From: Quillaja saponaria
Lineage: Eukaryota; Streptophyta; Magnoliopsida; Fabales; Quillajaceae
NCBI GenBank assembly: GCA_029379385.1
Contig: CM055605.1
Location: forward strand, 8,343,001-8,407,000
Length of the DNA stretch: 64,000 nt
Direction of reading: 5' to 3'
Shown here: positions 47,501 to 59,158 of the stretch, in pieces
Position numbering within the stretch: position 1 is the stretch's first letter
How the letters are laid out: every line of letters starts with the position of its first letter
Notes under the pieces: model-generated
Databases searched by the model: none
Seen by the model: only the letters and a program-made list of their open reading frames with translations
Told to the model about the DNA's origin: nothing
Program-made: the position numbers and the translations under genes

Positions 47501-48870
47501 TGGGGAATTGAGCAGTATACCTGTATGGATTTGCCTGAGGTGAGTAATGATTTTGTTGGCAAAGAGATGTTTCTTTCATCTGGCATGGGAGTACCGGGAA
47601 CTTTGACTTCAACCCAGTCATCATCATTTTTAAAGTATTCTTCTGCCAACTCATTATTAGAGCCCTTGAGATTCAAAGAAACAATCTCTTCAATACTAGG
47701 TGTATGAAGCACTTCACCATCTCTAGCAGCAATGCCACATCGGATAGTACAGAGATACTCATTGCTGCTCTGCATATTGGGTGCATAATATATCTCACAG
47801 ACTCGGGCAGTACTTCGAACATAAACCTGTCTGACTTCGTGTTTCTGCATAAAACTAACTGTAACACAAGTTTCAATAATTTAAAAGACTCCAAAGTTTA
47901 AATACATAAAGAAGTTCTCCTTTCTATCCAAGTTTTAGTAAAAGAGGGTAAAAAAAAAAAAAACTGTGCTAGTGCATTTTAGCACAAATAAAAGTGTTTA
48001 GGATTCAACCATTATGTCTAAGTGAAAAAACAGTAAATCAACATCAACAGTTGGGGGATGGGGAAATGAGTCCAGAATCATCCATAATCAACATAAAAAT
48101 AAATAAATAAGATAAAAATAATAGAGGTATGTCAAGAGATCTCCCATTGTAACTTTAGAAGAAGAATGTAGACATAAAAACAACGACCCATAAAGAAATA
48201 AATCAAACAAAAAGGCTCATGATTCAAAAGTTAACGCAAAAGTCATCAAATTTATGGCCTCACTTTAAGATTTCTTTCTTCACAAATTAAGAACCTATTA
48301 TGAGAAGCATAAATGGGAACAACCCAAGAATACATGCAAATACACGAGAATCCAATAGAGAAAGTAGATTTGCATTAAACATAAATCGCTAAGATGCTGA
48401 AATAACAACAAAATTCTCAGCATTTATTGGTGTCAAATTTAAAGTTTCCTTTTTCCCTAACTTAAAGATGATTAAGCATGGCTATAGCACTGAAAGCTAC
48501 TTCCACTTTTCCTTGAAGTTTTCTCAAACTCTCTACAAACATAAGTCACGAACATGATATCGTTACCCACATAAGAAAACTAATACCAATGATTTTTCGG
48601 GAAAAATTTTCCTAAAAAAATTCTTATGTCAATAAACTGTAGAGGGATGAAAGTTTGGAGCTTACGCTTGATCTCACAAGAGGGGCTAGAATCTGATGTT
48701 TGTGGGAACAGAATAAGAGGAGGTTTGGAGGTCGAATCCACAGTGGTCTCCACCATATCGTCGTCCATCGCAGAAATTGACGACTCACAAATGATCGAAT
48801 TCTCAAGAGAACCACGTGCAATGGTCCAGTTCGTTTTGGAACTCCATAACCTAGTGCTGCTATTAGCCAT
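44574..48870 (-). CDS. Uncharacterised conserved plant protein with coiled coil, three exons
   Basis: Exons on the minus strand: 48666-48870, 47521-47858 and 44574-46469, totalling 2,439 nt or 812 aa, with phases closing. It starts MANSSTRLWSSKTNWTIA, preferred over an in-frame Met eight codons earlier from memory of similar plant proteins. The N-terminal 240 residues (QKHEVRQVYVRSTARVCEIYY, then LTLRLLSIQSKGCIYVDEVYVFADP) alternate like a beta-rich, galactose-binding-like fold; that is inference. About residues 345-400 (ALAQLVSRMERMEN, SIEARLQQVEQQLAIITNEL) look like a coiled coil. The remaining 400 residues are acidic, Ser-rich and probably disordered. No enzyme motif, signal peptide or membrane segment was seen. 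I do not know its function. A decayed copy of its last exon lies at 6006-7781. Confidence 0.87.
46980..47240. repeat. GGTACC-rich insertion-like patch in intron 2
   Basis: Inside intron 2 of the uncharacterised gene, a patch more GC-rich than its surroundings carries repeated GTACC and GGTAC words (for example AAGGTGTACCAAAGGAGTACC and CCCGGTACAGGTACAGC). It may be a transposon relic. No termini were identified. Confidence 0.35.
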
Positions 48871-50305
48871 TGGGATTGTATCCTCAAATTCCATCACCAT
48901 TTTTGTTTCTAGCTTGCTTCTGATCCTGCCTGCTTCGTTCTGTGTCTACTATACTTGCAAAAGGTTGTCGGGTGGATTTCGAATCCCAACACACCGACCC
49001 ACGACCCACGACCCACGACCCACGACCCACGACCCAGGAGTATTTGAGTTGATTTTGGATCCCAACATTTTGGATTTGGATCATCATGATGTCTGTTAGC
49101 TGTTATTGCCACTGCTCTAAAATTCTACCACTTCTATGGAAACTAAACTCATTTTATTTATATTATTAGAAGTTATATTTTTTCAGTGTGTACAGCCTCT
49201 CGTGTGTCTTACTCTCTTGCATATAGACATCTCTCATATATAACAAATATGAAAAGATGTTGAAAATCATAATCTCTTATATCAAAATTTAAATTTAAAT
49301 TAGCAATTTTTATCTTTCATGTGATTTATGAGTATGTTGGATTTGGGTGTTCACATATAAGATTCTTGTAAGATTCTGTGTGTTCTATGAGAGCCTCTTT
49401 AATGTTTGATTTTGTTTATTCAATAAAATGCATCCCACTTGACAAAAACATTTATTTAAAATGGTAGATTAAGTATTGAACCAAGAGTAAAAAGGTTGGG
49501 GTTGTATATTTGATGCTCAAATGCATCAAAGAATCAACTGTTTTTCATTTGCCCTTAACTTTCAATGTATATACCATAATTTAAATACCAAAAAGGTTAG
49601 TTCCTTATGACGACCAGTGCGTTTATGACAGTTGGTCTTGTATGCTAGTCTGCTGTGTCAACGTGTGATTTACAGATCATGACCATAAGAACAAGAGGAG
49701 AATGTGTGAAGTAAAAAATAAAAATTCTTTGGCAGGGAAGACAATTTCTCCCATATAAGAGAAGATCCAAATCGGTGATTTTCTTACAACTAAAGCATAA
49801 CGAATTAACATGGTCATGGATGGTAAAGCTGCCATGAAGGCAAACCCTAACCCTTTTGAGAACTTCACTGTAGGAAGAACAAAGTCAGCTCATTTTTCTA
49901 CAAAGAAAAGAAAAAAAAATTTCCAAAAGGAGATGCTAATTCATTGCAACAATTATTTCACAGTACCAATAACTAGGCAAGTCATACAGCTAACATCTTG
50001 GGCTATTCATATAATTCCCCATTAGGCAACCTAAATATCAGAGAGATAACTATCTTACAAATCTGATTCACTCAGATACATGAAGAAAAGAGGTAATGAA
50101 GAGACTAAAAGAATGAAGATCCTAGTTGGAGAAGATTAGTTCTTCAAGAAAAACTGCAATAGGCCTGAGAACGGGAATACTGGCAGCAAGGAAAAGAACA
50201 TCGAATATCTTGGGGCCTCAGAGATAGGAGACCTGTTTCTTCAAGCCAAGCACAAGAAAAGTCTCTGCATGAAATAATCACCAATTGGTGGATGGTTGAG
50301 CCTTT
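48871..50305. other. Intergenic region between the uncharacterised gene and the PHD gene
   Basis: Contains the promoter of the uncharacterised gene, a CCCACGA minisatellite, AT-rich DNA and the 3' UTR of the PHD gene. Short open frames at 49677-50025 on both strands have no recognisable domain. Confidence 0.7.
48993..49038. repeat. CCCACGA heptamer minisatellite
   Basis: Five to six perfect tandem copies of the 7-bp word CCCACGA, about 125 bp upstream of the start codon of the uncharacterised gene, so possibly in its leader or core promoter. It is not the plant telomere word CCCTAAA. Confidence 0.92.
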
Positions 50306-53300
50306 TCATATTTTTGACCTCTTTTGCTTTTGAGGAAGCAAGCGAACCCCTTGCTTCCCAAGTTCCAAGGTCTTCACCTCACCATCATCCAGAGTAACAG
50401 ATACTTTCGAGGTGCCTTCAATTATATCAGTAACCACTCCCTGGTGCCTGGATTTAAACAAAAAAATCACCTTGAAAAGAGTTGCAATACAAAATTAAAT
50501 CTCAGACAAGATATTTTACCATACAAATTGTAACAGTCTCACGGAAATGGACACCCATTGATGTACCTGAGGATGCTAGCCATCTTCAGTAACGCAAAAC
50601 CTACAAAGTAACTACATTTTTCTCTTTTATTCTCCTCTCTCCACATTAACATATGCATTTCTTAAGTTTGCAAATTCAAAAGGAATGATGATTAACTATA
50701 AATTCACAAGCAGGAAAAAACACGAGATCCCTCCTCCCAACCTCTACAATTCAATTTACACTGTCCTCTTTTAAGAGTGAAATGGACTGCATAGCGGGGC
50801 CATGCAAAAGACGTTTTCTTTCTCACAACACGATCTGTAGGACGAGAAAAGAAGAAATGTAATCAACTTCAGTATGTGTTGAGCTTGATCCATTTCACTA
50901 TATAATTAATGCATCACTCCCACTGCCCAGCGATTTCTACATTTTATTTTATATAACAATTTTACCAGGAAGTAAAATTCAATAGAGAAACTCACCAAGA
51001 ACTATCAGATGGCTGATGAAGTTCAACTCTCTTTCCAACTGCGTCTCTACCCAACTTCATCAATATCCTAGCATCCATGATCTCATCCATTAGATTGTCT
51101 TGATGCGAAGGTCTCTTCCTTTTTGACCTTTGGCCCTTGATGGAACTCCTCTCTTCCTCTTGATGAGAATTTCGATTTTCAATACTAGGTTTTTTAAATT
51201 TAACCTTCAACAAAGGTTTACTATCTTTTGGGACATAATCTGAGAAAGGTATCTGACTAGAATTATCAGTGGGTTCATGATACACACCAGAACCACCATC
51301 AGATTGCTTCCCCAAAAGAGTCCTCTGACCTCTTAATGCAGGCACTTCTACAGGTGCAACAGCGTTTGTTGTTCCTATGGGGCTTCGTTTTCCCAACTCC
51401 AGGGGAATAGCATCATATCCATCAGCAGTATTTCCTCTACCAGAGTTTGGGTTCAAGTCAGAAACTTCTGGCCTAACTTTTCCCAGCTTTATCAGATTTC
51501 TTTCTCTCCCAGCAACCTTAAAACCTTTGGATTGACCAGAGTTATTAACTCCATCTCCTGCAAATCTCATGCCATTATATTTTAATGCTACACTTTAACT
51601 AAAAAGATTAACGTTAACTGCTAAACCATGGCAGCATGGGAATTAATGACCAGACTTTGTTAGAAGAAAAGATACAATGGTACTAAAATCACCTTTCCCA
51701 TCAACAGGTTTAACTGCACCATCATGTTTATCAAACAACAACTTGTCACCCTTCCTCTGGCTTATATCTTCAGTCCCTGCTCATGAATATGAACCACTAT
51801 AAATCACAAAAAAAGAGAAAAAAAGATAGATATACTTTGTTCTCTAAGAAAGTGAAAACATATCTAATACGACAGTCTTGCATCAAAGAAGTCTATAGTT
51901 TTCTCTTCTCTTTTGGGGGTGGGGACTGGGGAGTTGCTGGGTGGGCGAACCATGGCAGATACAGTAGTTCAAATGAGCTGGATATTGGTTGTCATATTGA
52001 CAGGTATGCAGATATTTTTCTCAATTTAAATTTCTGACCAAACTATCATATCATAATATTTAAAAGACACAGCAAAATCTGGTACTTAAGAACTTACAAG
52101 GAATCTGTAAATACATAAGTTTACACCCAATATGAGAACCTTTTAATACTTTAATCTTATAGAAATAAATTTCCATTAAAAAGCTTTACAGATTCTTTGG
52201 ATGTGTGGAACTGAATAGAAAGGAATGAAACATAATAGTGATTAGGGAATGACGGTATCTTTCTTTCATTCCTTTGTTTGGATAGTTCAATAAAAGAAAT
52301 TGGGGGAAAGGAATCCGTCTTTATTGCACTCTCCTATTATATCCACATTATTACTTTCAATCTTTCTGATTGTTGCAGATAAAATTGGAAGTTCACATAA
52401 TTAAATAAAAGCTTTTCATTCCTTCCATTTACACCCACTTTTGAATAGGAAAAAAGAACTGGACAACAGGGAGTCCAAGGGAATGTTTCGTTCCCTTGGC
52501 TTTCTTTCCTCATCCCCCTCTCAATCCTTCCTTTATTTTTCACTCTGTTATATTTCATTCCTCCCCCCCCCCCCCCCCCCCCCAAAGATTCCAAAGAAAG
52601 CCTTAAAGAATATAAGGAATCAGCAAAACCCCATTTTCAAATCATAAGGTCTTCAATATTCCAATTTCTAACAATGAGACAGAGCTGCAACAAAAAAAAT
52701 AGGGAAAAATTAACATCAAATAAAGTACCATTTGGGGGAAGATCTTGCTCTCTTTGGCAGCTTGAAGTATCAGACCTTGGAGAGTTGGTTACATTAATTT
52801 TTCGTGGTCCAAAATTTATAACCAACTTCTTTCCTCTCGCAGTCTTTGAGTTGTTTGCATGTTCTCCAATGTCATCTTCACTATCCAAACCATGCACCTT
52901 ATTACTCTTAATTCGAACAACTCTGGGTTTTCTATCTTCATCACTGACCATCACCTCATCAACAAACTTGTGTTTTAAACTCCCAGGCTGATTGATGGAG
53001 CAAAGCCCTTCATTTTTGCTGATGATTCCAGCAACAGCTAAGGAAGATGAATCAGAAGCCTCATTTTCATGGGACTCCGTATCATTGCCCATGCGGTACA
53101 AAGATTTGACATCACTATTTCCTTCAATACTTTGAGGCAATGCCTGGTATTCCTTTTTCTTAGCATACTTTTTACTTGAATTTTTTTTCCCATTATCTTT
53201 TGTCTTCTTTGGTGACTTATCAACCAATCCTTTCAGAGAAAACTTAACGGCACGGCCAAATTCATTTTTTGACGTCATGGGCCCATTGTCATCATCATCT

Positions 53301-56300
53301 GAATAAGGTGAAATAGAAAATATTTCTTCTTGAGTCGGTAATCCTGCGGCAGCTCTCAAGCTAGAAATTAAATCTCCGTCAGCAATATCTCTTCTCCTCC
53401 AAAGCTCTTGAACAGCATCCTCAATATCCTTAACCTGCAAGATATAATTTCATTTAGGTTGCCAATTTGAAGTAGAGAAGGTAAGGCATACTCATTGCTT
53501 CGAGCTCTTCCCCTATGGGAAGAAGGGGAAGACAGACTAAAATAAACAGAACATTATCTACTTCTTTAGAGAGAAGAAAAGAAAAGGCATGTTCAAATAC
53601 AATATATTCTAGGCAAACCTGATAGCACTCTCCACGACAAGTGGCGCATCTATACTGGAGATTTCCATCTACTTGAAACTGCAGATATTTTTCATCACTG
53701 CAAAATATTTTAACTACAATGAGTAATCTGAAGTCCACTACCTTTAAGGCTAAAAAAGTCATAGTTTACAAGGTTTTCCTTCTTATTATCTTAATGCTGA
53801 AAATCATAGTCTGCAAGTTATACAAATAAAGGACATTTCTGCGATGGATCGGAAAACACTAGCTATGCCAGAAATATAAAAGCTAGAATCAGAAGAGCAC
53901 AACTATTATTGAGCCATTGTCTGGTCTCCACTAGAAAATATATCAGAAAGAAAGACCCTCCAAATTGTGAATTCCATTTCTGATAATCAGTGTAACATGC
54001 CAATAGCTGCTCATCATGGTTGCTTGCATTAAATCTACCAGTTGGTCTGATACTCTAAAGAAAGCCAGTAGGATAGAAGATTGTTTTTGGTTAGGGATCC
54101 GTCAAGCAACCAAAAGAATCACTTAGATGTTCTGTTTCCTTCAAGATAATTGCAAAGTTGTTCTAACCTAATGATCATCTATTTTTCAAGCCAGTAGCAT
54201 TCTGGTATGAGGGAGATTGCTGACAGCTTACAGATTCTCTTTGTTTTCAACATGGTACCAAAAGTAGAGATCAAGGAAATACTAAGTAAAGTTTTCTGCT
54301 ATAATGCCAAGTTGCCAACACCTCTGGTGATTTCCCAGTCAACCACCATAGTCATAATAGCCAACCAGCACAGGTATATCCAAGCACTAAGAATGCTCAG
54401 CCACAGGTAGTCGACGAATCCATCACAATGGACCCTACTACAGTTGGCATACTCCATGGATATGGGGAACTAACAAGAAACTACTAACATGACACCTTTA
54501 TTGTAATAATAATACCACATTCACTCCTTCTTCCAATAGATAGTCTAGTCCAACAACCCAAAACTGTCACCACCACCAGAACCACATCTTTTTCACATAT
54601 TCAACATCCCTATCATCACCACCACCATAAACTTCTGACCATCATTGTGAAGATGATTAAAGGATCACCTTTTCAAAGATGGATTTGGTTAAGAACTATA
54701 CATAACAGACAAAAATAAATTGGTTCCAAAACTAGTTGTAATCATACATAGGCTGCCTAAAAAAAGAGAGAGAAGGAAGAACCTGATGCCATCACACTGA
54801 CAATGCACCCAGCGCTCGCAAATGTCACAGCAAACCATTGGTGTTGCTTCTGAATCTCTATAGACCTACAAAGTCAAGAGAACCATCCAGTCAAGTTTTA
54901 CATCTTCCCACCTCCAGGACCCCTTTTCTCTTTTCATATCAAGAAACAAGGGGCACAATGGAGAGGCAAACAAGAAGACATAGAGGAATTGACAGATTGG
55001 ACATGTTTAAATGCAAAACATATGTACATGCACTTTTCGGCTTTCGCCAATGACAAGTTCTTATCACTTAATACATCAATCATTATTATGGTGGCAGTTC
55101 AATATTAAAGATCCCAAATCTTTTTATAAGTTCCCTTTAAAATAAGTAGATCATGCAATTTTACTGAAATCCCAAAGAGATTAGTCCATGTAATTTCCCC
55201 ATGATCCTTTAGCTGCATTTTATATTTAGGAATCTGAATCAATTAACAAATAAAATATAATGATATCATGCAGGTTAGAATAGTCATGTTTGGCCATCTT
55301 TCCAACTGATGATCCTGAGCCAATCAATACTTCAGGTTTAAAAATAAATTCAATAAAGAGTGATTTGCAAGTCAAAGAATCTCTTGAAGTTATGGGCAGG
55401 AATATAATGACACCTTCAAGCAAACAGGGCAGTAGTTGCCCTTCACAAACAATCTCCCACATGCATCACAGCAGGTGTATCCCAGAAACCACCTGTACAT
55501 TTAAAAAGCTAGTGGTGAGTCCATATCTTTATAGTGAAGATGCTATTTGCTGAGAAGTTTCAACTGCAACTAACCCGATATCCAAGCTAGAAGAAATTTA
55601 CAGAAAATCAAACTTGGAAATATAGAACTTCTTATAAGAAATAACTTTATTAAGAGAGAAAGAAAAAGTTGGAAAATATAGATTTCCGGCACAAAAATAC
55701 TATAAGGCTCATCCGTATTTTTCATTTTCTCTTATTTCTTCAGTTTGTCTCTCAAACTGTTATTCCATTTTATTTGGGGGGTGGGGCCCAAAAGGAGAAT
55801 CATGTGAGCAGAATACTCCAATCACAGTACCAATTTTATAAGAAAGGTCCAACAAGAAAAAGATAAATTAAAAGTAATAAAAAATAAGAAAGCAGTAAGG
55901 AGATAAAGAGAAGAAAAATAAATAAATAAACAGAGGAGCATTGAGAACCAAAGGGAATCATATTCAATTCTAATATTAAACAATAAAAGCGACGATTACA
56001 TGCAGGTAGGTCATAAGTGTGGCATTAACTTGAAAAGAAAGTCCGTGAAAGAACTGTTCATGAGACATGACTCATTGTTATCCTAATATTATCCTCTAGC
56101 TGAGAACTTCAGGAATTGCTTGAATAAGCACCCAACAAGAAAATTTGCAAATTGCTTTTCTTCTCGACCACTCTAAGAAATGTAAATTTGACCAAGCCTA
56201 TCTAAGCTTCTATCTTCTTGAATTCCCAAATGAATCAATTGAACAGCACAATCATATTATTGTATCACAGTGACACGGATCATTAATACATACCAAAAAT

Positions 56301-59158
56301 ACTCACGAAAAGAATTATTCCTCATCATAAAAGTGGAAACTAGTTTTGTACATCTCATGCTACGAACACAAAATGCATGAATGATAATAACGACAGAAAG
56401 GGCAGGGTGACATCACAACAGGTAATAGGCACTCATAACAAGGCTAGATTATAAAAAATTGTGCACTCAGTTTGTATGACAGCATACATCATTGTATAGC
56501 AGAGTCCTTCAGAAATTAGAATTGATACCTCACACTTAACCCATTTCCAGGGACATTGGACCCACAACTATGGCACCTTGTGTGTTTCGAGCACAGATAA
56601 GGTCCAGAGCTGACATTCTGCACCACCAATATTTTTACATAAGATAGCCATAAAAGGAAAATATTAAGCTCACAGATAAGAATCACAGCTACCTTGTGCG
56701 GAGGTTGCTGGCAATAACAATGGTAAGCACCATCACATCTTTTACAGAACATGAATTTATTTGGATCTCCAGTCCTTCGGCACACCTGGTGAAAGCATGT
56801 GCCAGAGCATAATTTATATAAATTTTGAAAAGCATTTACAATTTGGAATGTCTCTCAACAACAGTTCAAGATATTTGATCTATTAAATAATGAAAACAAC
56901 ATGACACATAAGGAGGCATCAAGTACAAACCAATATCAAAGACAAGAATAATTGAACATGAGGTCACGGATAATTACAACTCATGGACCAAGGTGGCAAG
57001 AAAGAGATAACCAGTCCACAGTGCAACCAAATGTCAACCATGACTTAAAGTGGGCTCACCATAATATTTCGCACAGTGCAGGTGATTATTATAGCTGACG
57101 ACATCTGTTGTCAAACTGAGGCGTCTGGATTTATGACCCTATCAAATGCTGCACCTATTTGAGTAAAAACAGTTCCACTCTAAACTAAGACTCTCACCAG
57201 GGAAATTTTCCTACTCAGATTTTAATCCTTCGAAACTCATAAATAAAGTTACCCTGATTTTTGTTTTGTGTAAGTTCTAACTATTTCATATGAATCAAAA
57301 AGTATATCCTATAACTATAAGAACTAATTATCCAGTAGTTGACAGCTCCTTTAAAGATAAATTAGAAAAGTTCCATGACTTCTATCAGCTCTTGTTTTTC
57401 ATTACTCTTCACTTTGCACTTTTTTTTTTTATCAAATTACCTGCTTCTTGTTTTTTTCTTTTTCTTTTTTGGGGAGGGAGGGGCAGATAAACATTACAGT
57501 TTACCTACCATTTAGATACCATGACATTGTGTCCATTTGGCTGCATAACATCAAGTTGATTGCGAAAATTTTAAATAAATAAATAAAAATAAGGAAAAGG
57601 CAATACCAAGAAGGATAAAAAATAGTGGAATAATGAGATGCTTTACAATCTCAAAACAAATTCAAGGATGGTCAAAAGTTACAGAAAACAAGTGATTTAT
57701 TACTAGTTCAAGCCATATTCAAATATAGTCAGATTACAAAAAAGTAACCAAGTTAATTGAGCACAGTGAAACAAAGCAATTACTTTCCGCTTTAGACACC
57801 AATTAACACCAAAAAAAAAGTCCTTCCATGTACAAGCATTAATGAACAACATCAATAATATTTTATATCAGTCATTACCTCACAAATCCGGCAAGAGGGA
57901 CAAGTCCATGAAGTCCAGTGAAATAAATCTGCATTAAGACCCATAAATGAGAATATAAGATATTAGTAGCCTAAAAGCAAGCAGGAAAAAGTATATGCCG
58001 ACCTCTATGTTGAGCCCAATTTTTTAAGCAGCTCCTGTGGTACTTCTTGTCACAACTTTTGCATGAAAGCATTTTTCTAGCTCTCTCGCTTCCTTCATTT
58101 TCACCAAAAAAGCACATTCGGCACATGACTTTAGCATTGGACTGCCCCTGTTCTTCTCCAGTGATTCTTGATGCATCCTGTACAAGTGAAACACAAATTG
58201 ATATTACCACAGCAATAAATAAGTAAAAAGTATCAAAAGTTATGACAATTATTGTAGAAGGAGAGTAGTATCCAATGCTTACTTAACATCAGAACGAAGC
58301 ATGAAAGCAAGTTAAAGTAACACCCACTAAATAACCCAGTCTCCACATGGAAGTCTTCTGATTTGTATTCACCGTCTGGATATCTTATTTAATACAATAA
58401 TGTTATTTTCTGGAGATTTCCTTACAATTGATAATTCACACTTCCCATAGTAAATGGAAAAACAAAATAAATAATTTAAAAGTACATACAAAATAGCCTA
58501 GACACAAAATTCAACTACAAAACAACCCAAATCAGCTGGATTCAACCATATATCCATCACAAGCTCAAACGCAACATAGTATAGACGGCTATAAAACTGA
58601 TCAATCCAAAAGCAAAGACAAAAATAATTATAAATTAGATTTAAAAAATCTCACCGCCAGATCACCGGACTCAAACCGGCGGGCATAATCCTCAGCAGCA
58701 ACCATTGCCGCAGCTGCCTTCCGCTGCAAAACCACTCGCTTTGTCTGCGCCGAGAGAGACTCGTCCACTGCATCTCCAGCAACAACCCCATCAACAACAG
58801 GCTGCAATTGTGGCGGTGGTGGCACAACCTTAGGAACAACAACTAGAACGGTTGGATCCTTCTCTCTAGCCTTAATTCCCAATGGGTCCTTGAGAAACTC
58901 CTCAAGCTTCACAACCTCCTCCAAAAACCCATTATTGGCCTTGGTGCTCTGAAGGGTCCGAGGAAAACCTAGCTTACAGAAACAAATTCGCCGGCTACAA
59001 CAACAAAAACAAATCTTTCAGAGGGAAATAGAAGCGACAAAGCGAGAAAGCAAGAAAACAAGTTTAAAAGCAAAAGCTCGAGAGAAAGAGGGAGGGAAAG
59101 ACAGACAGAGAGAGGAGTAGTAGTACCATGTAATTGGGCAAGCTACGTGAAATGCCAT
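50306..59158 (-). CDS. Multi-PHD-finger nuclear protein, thirteen exons
   Basis: Likely a chromatin reader. Exons on the minus strand: 59127-59158, 58655-58994, 58003-58177, 57879-57928, 56693-56785, 56529-56617, 55414-55492, 54783-54865, 53619-53697, 52729-53434, 51693-51776, 50996-51557, 50306-50447, totalling 2,514 nt or 837 aa, with all phases closing. It starts MAFHVACPITCRRICFC. Residues 143-340 are Cys/His-rich: CRMCFFGE...CKSCDKKYHRSCL, CEVCRRTGDPNKFMFCKRCDGAYHCYC, CHSCGSNVPG and CCDICERWVHCQC...CATCRG, that is, extended and classic PHD fingers. A basic, disordered middle (SPKKTKDNGKKNSSKKYAKK) follows, then a C-terminal Tudor-like segment (VVTDIIEGTSKVSVTLDDGE). Plants have a single-type family of this layout. 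I know no accepted symbol. Intron 10 contains a foldback with a long C run. A 32-bp first exon and an upstream GA-rich leader are notable. Confidence 0.92.
52193..52600. mobile_element. Possible foldback element with poly-C run in PHD intron 10
   Basis: The left side TTCTTTGGATGTGTGG...GGAATGAAA pairs loosely with the reverse complement of the right side TTTCATTCC...AAAGATTCCAAAGAA. The right side holds an uninterrupted run of about 21 C (about 52563-52583). It lies wholly inside the intron. Termini are not certain. Confidence 0.45.
52563..52583. repeat. Poly-C homopolymer
   Basis: About 21 consecutive C in AT-rich surroundings, on the coding strand a G run inside intron 10. Its length is likely to vary and to be prone to sequencing error. 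Confidence 0.85.

Noticed and set aside
48993..49038. Interstitial telomere repeat or CRISPR-like array
   Set aside because: The unit is CCCACGA, not CCCTAAA, and there are no spacers.
49677..50025. Overlapping open frames on both strands in the intergenic region
   Set aside because: No domain similarity seen; lengths of 60-70 codons are expected by chance.
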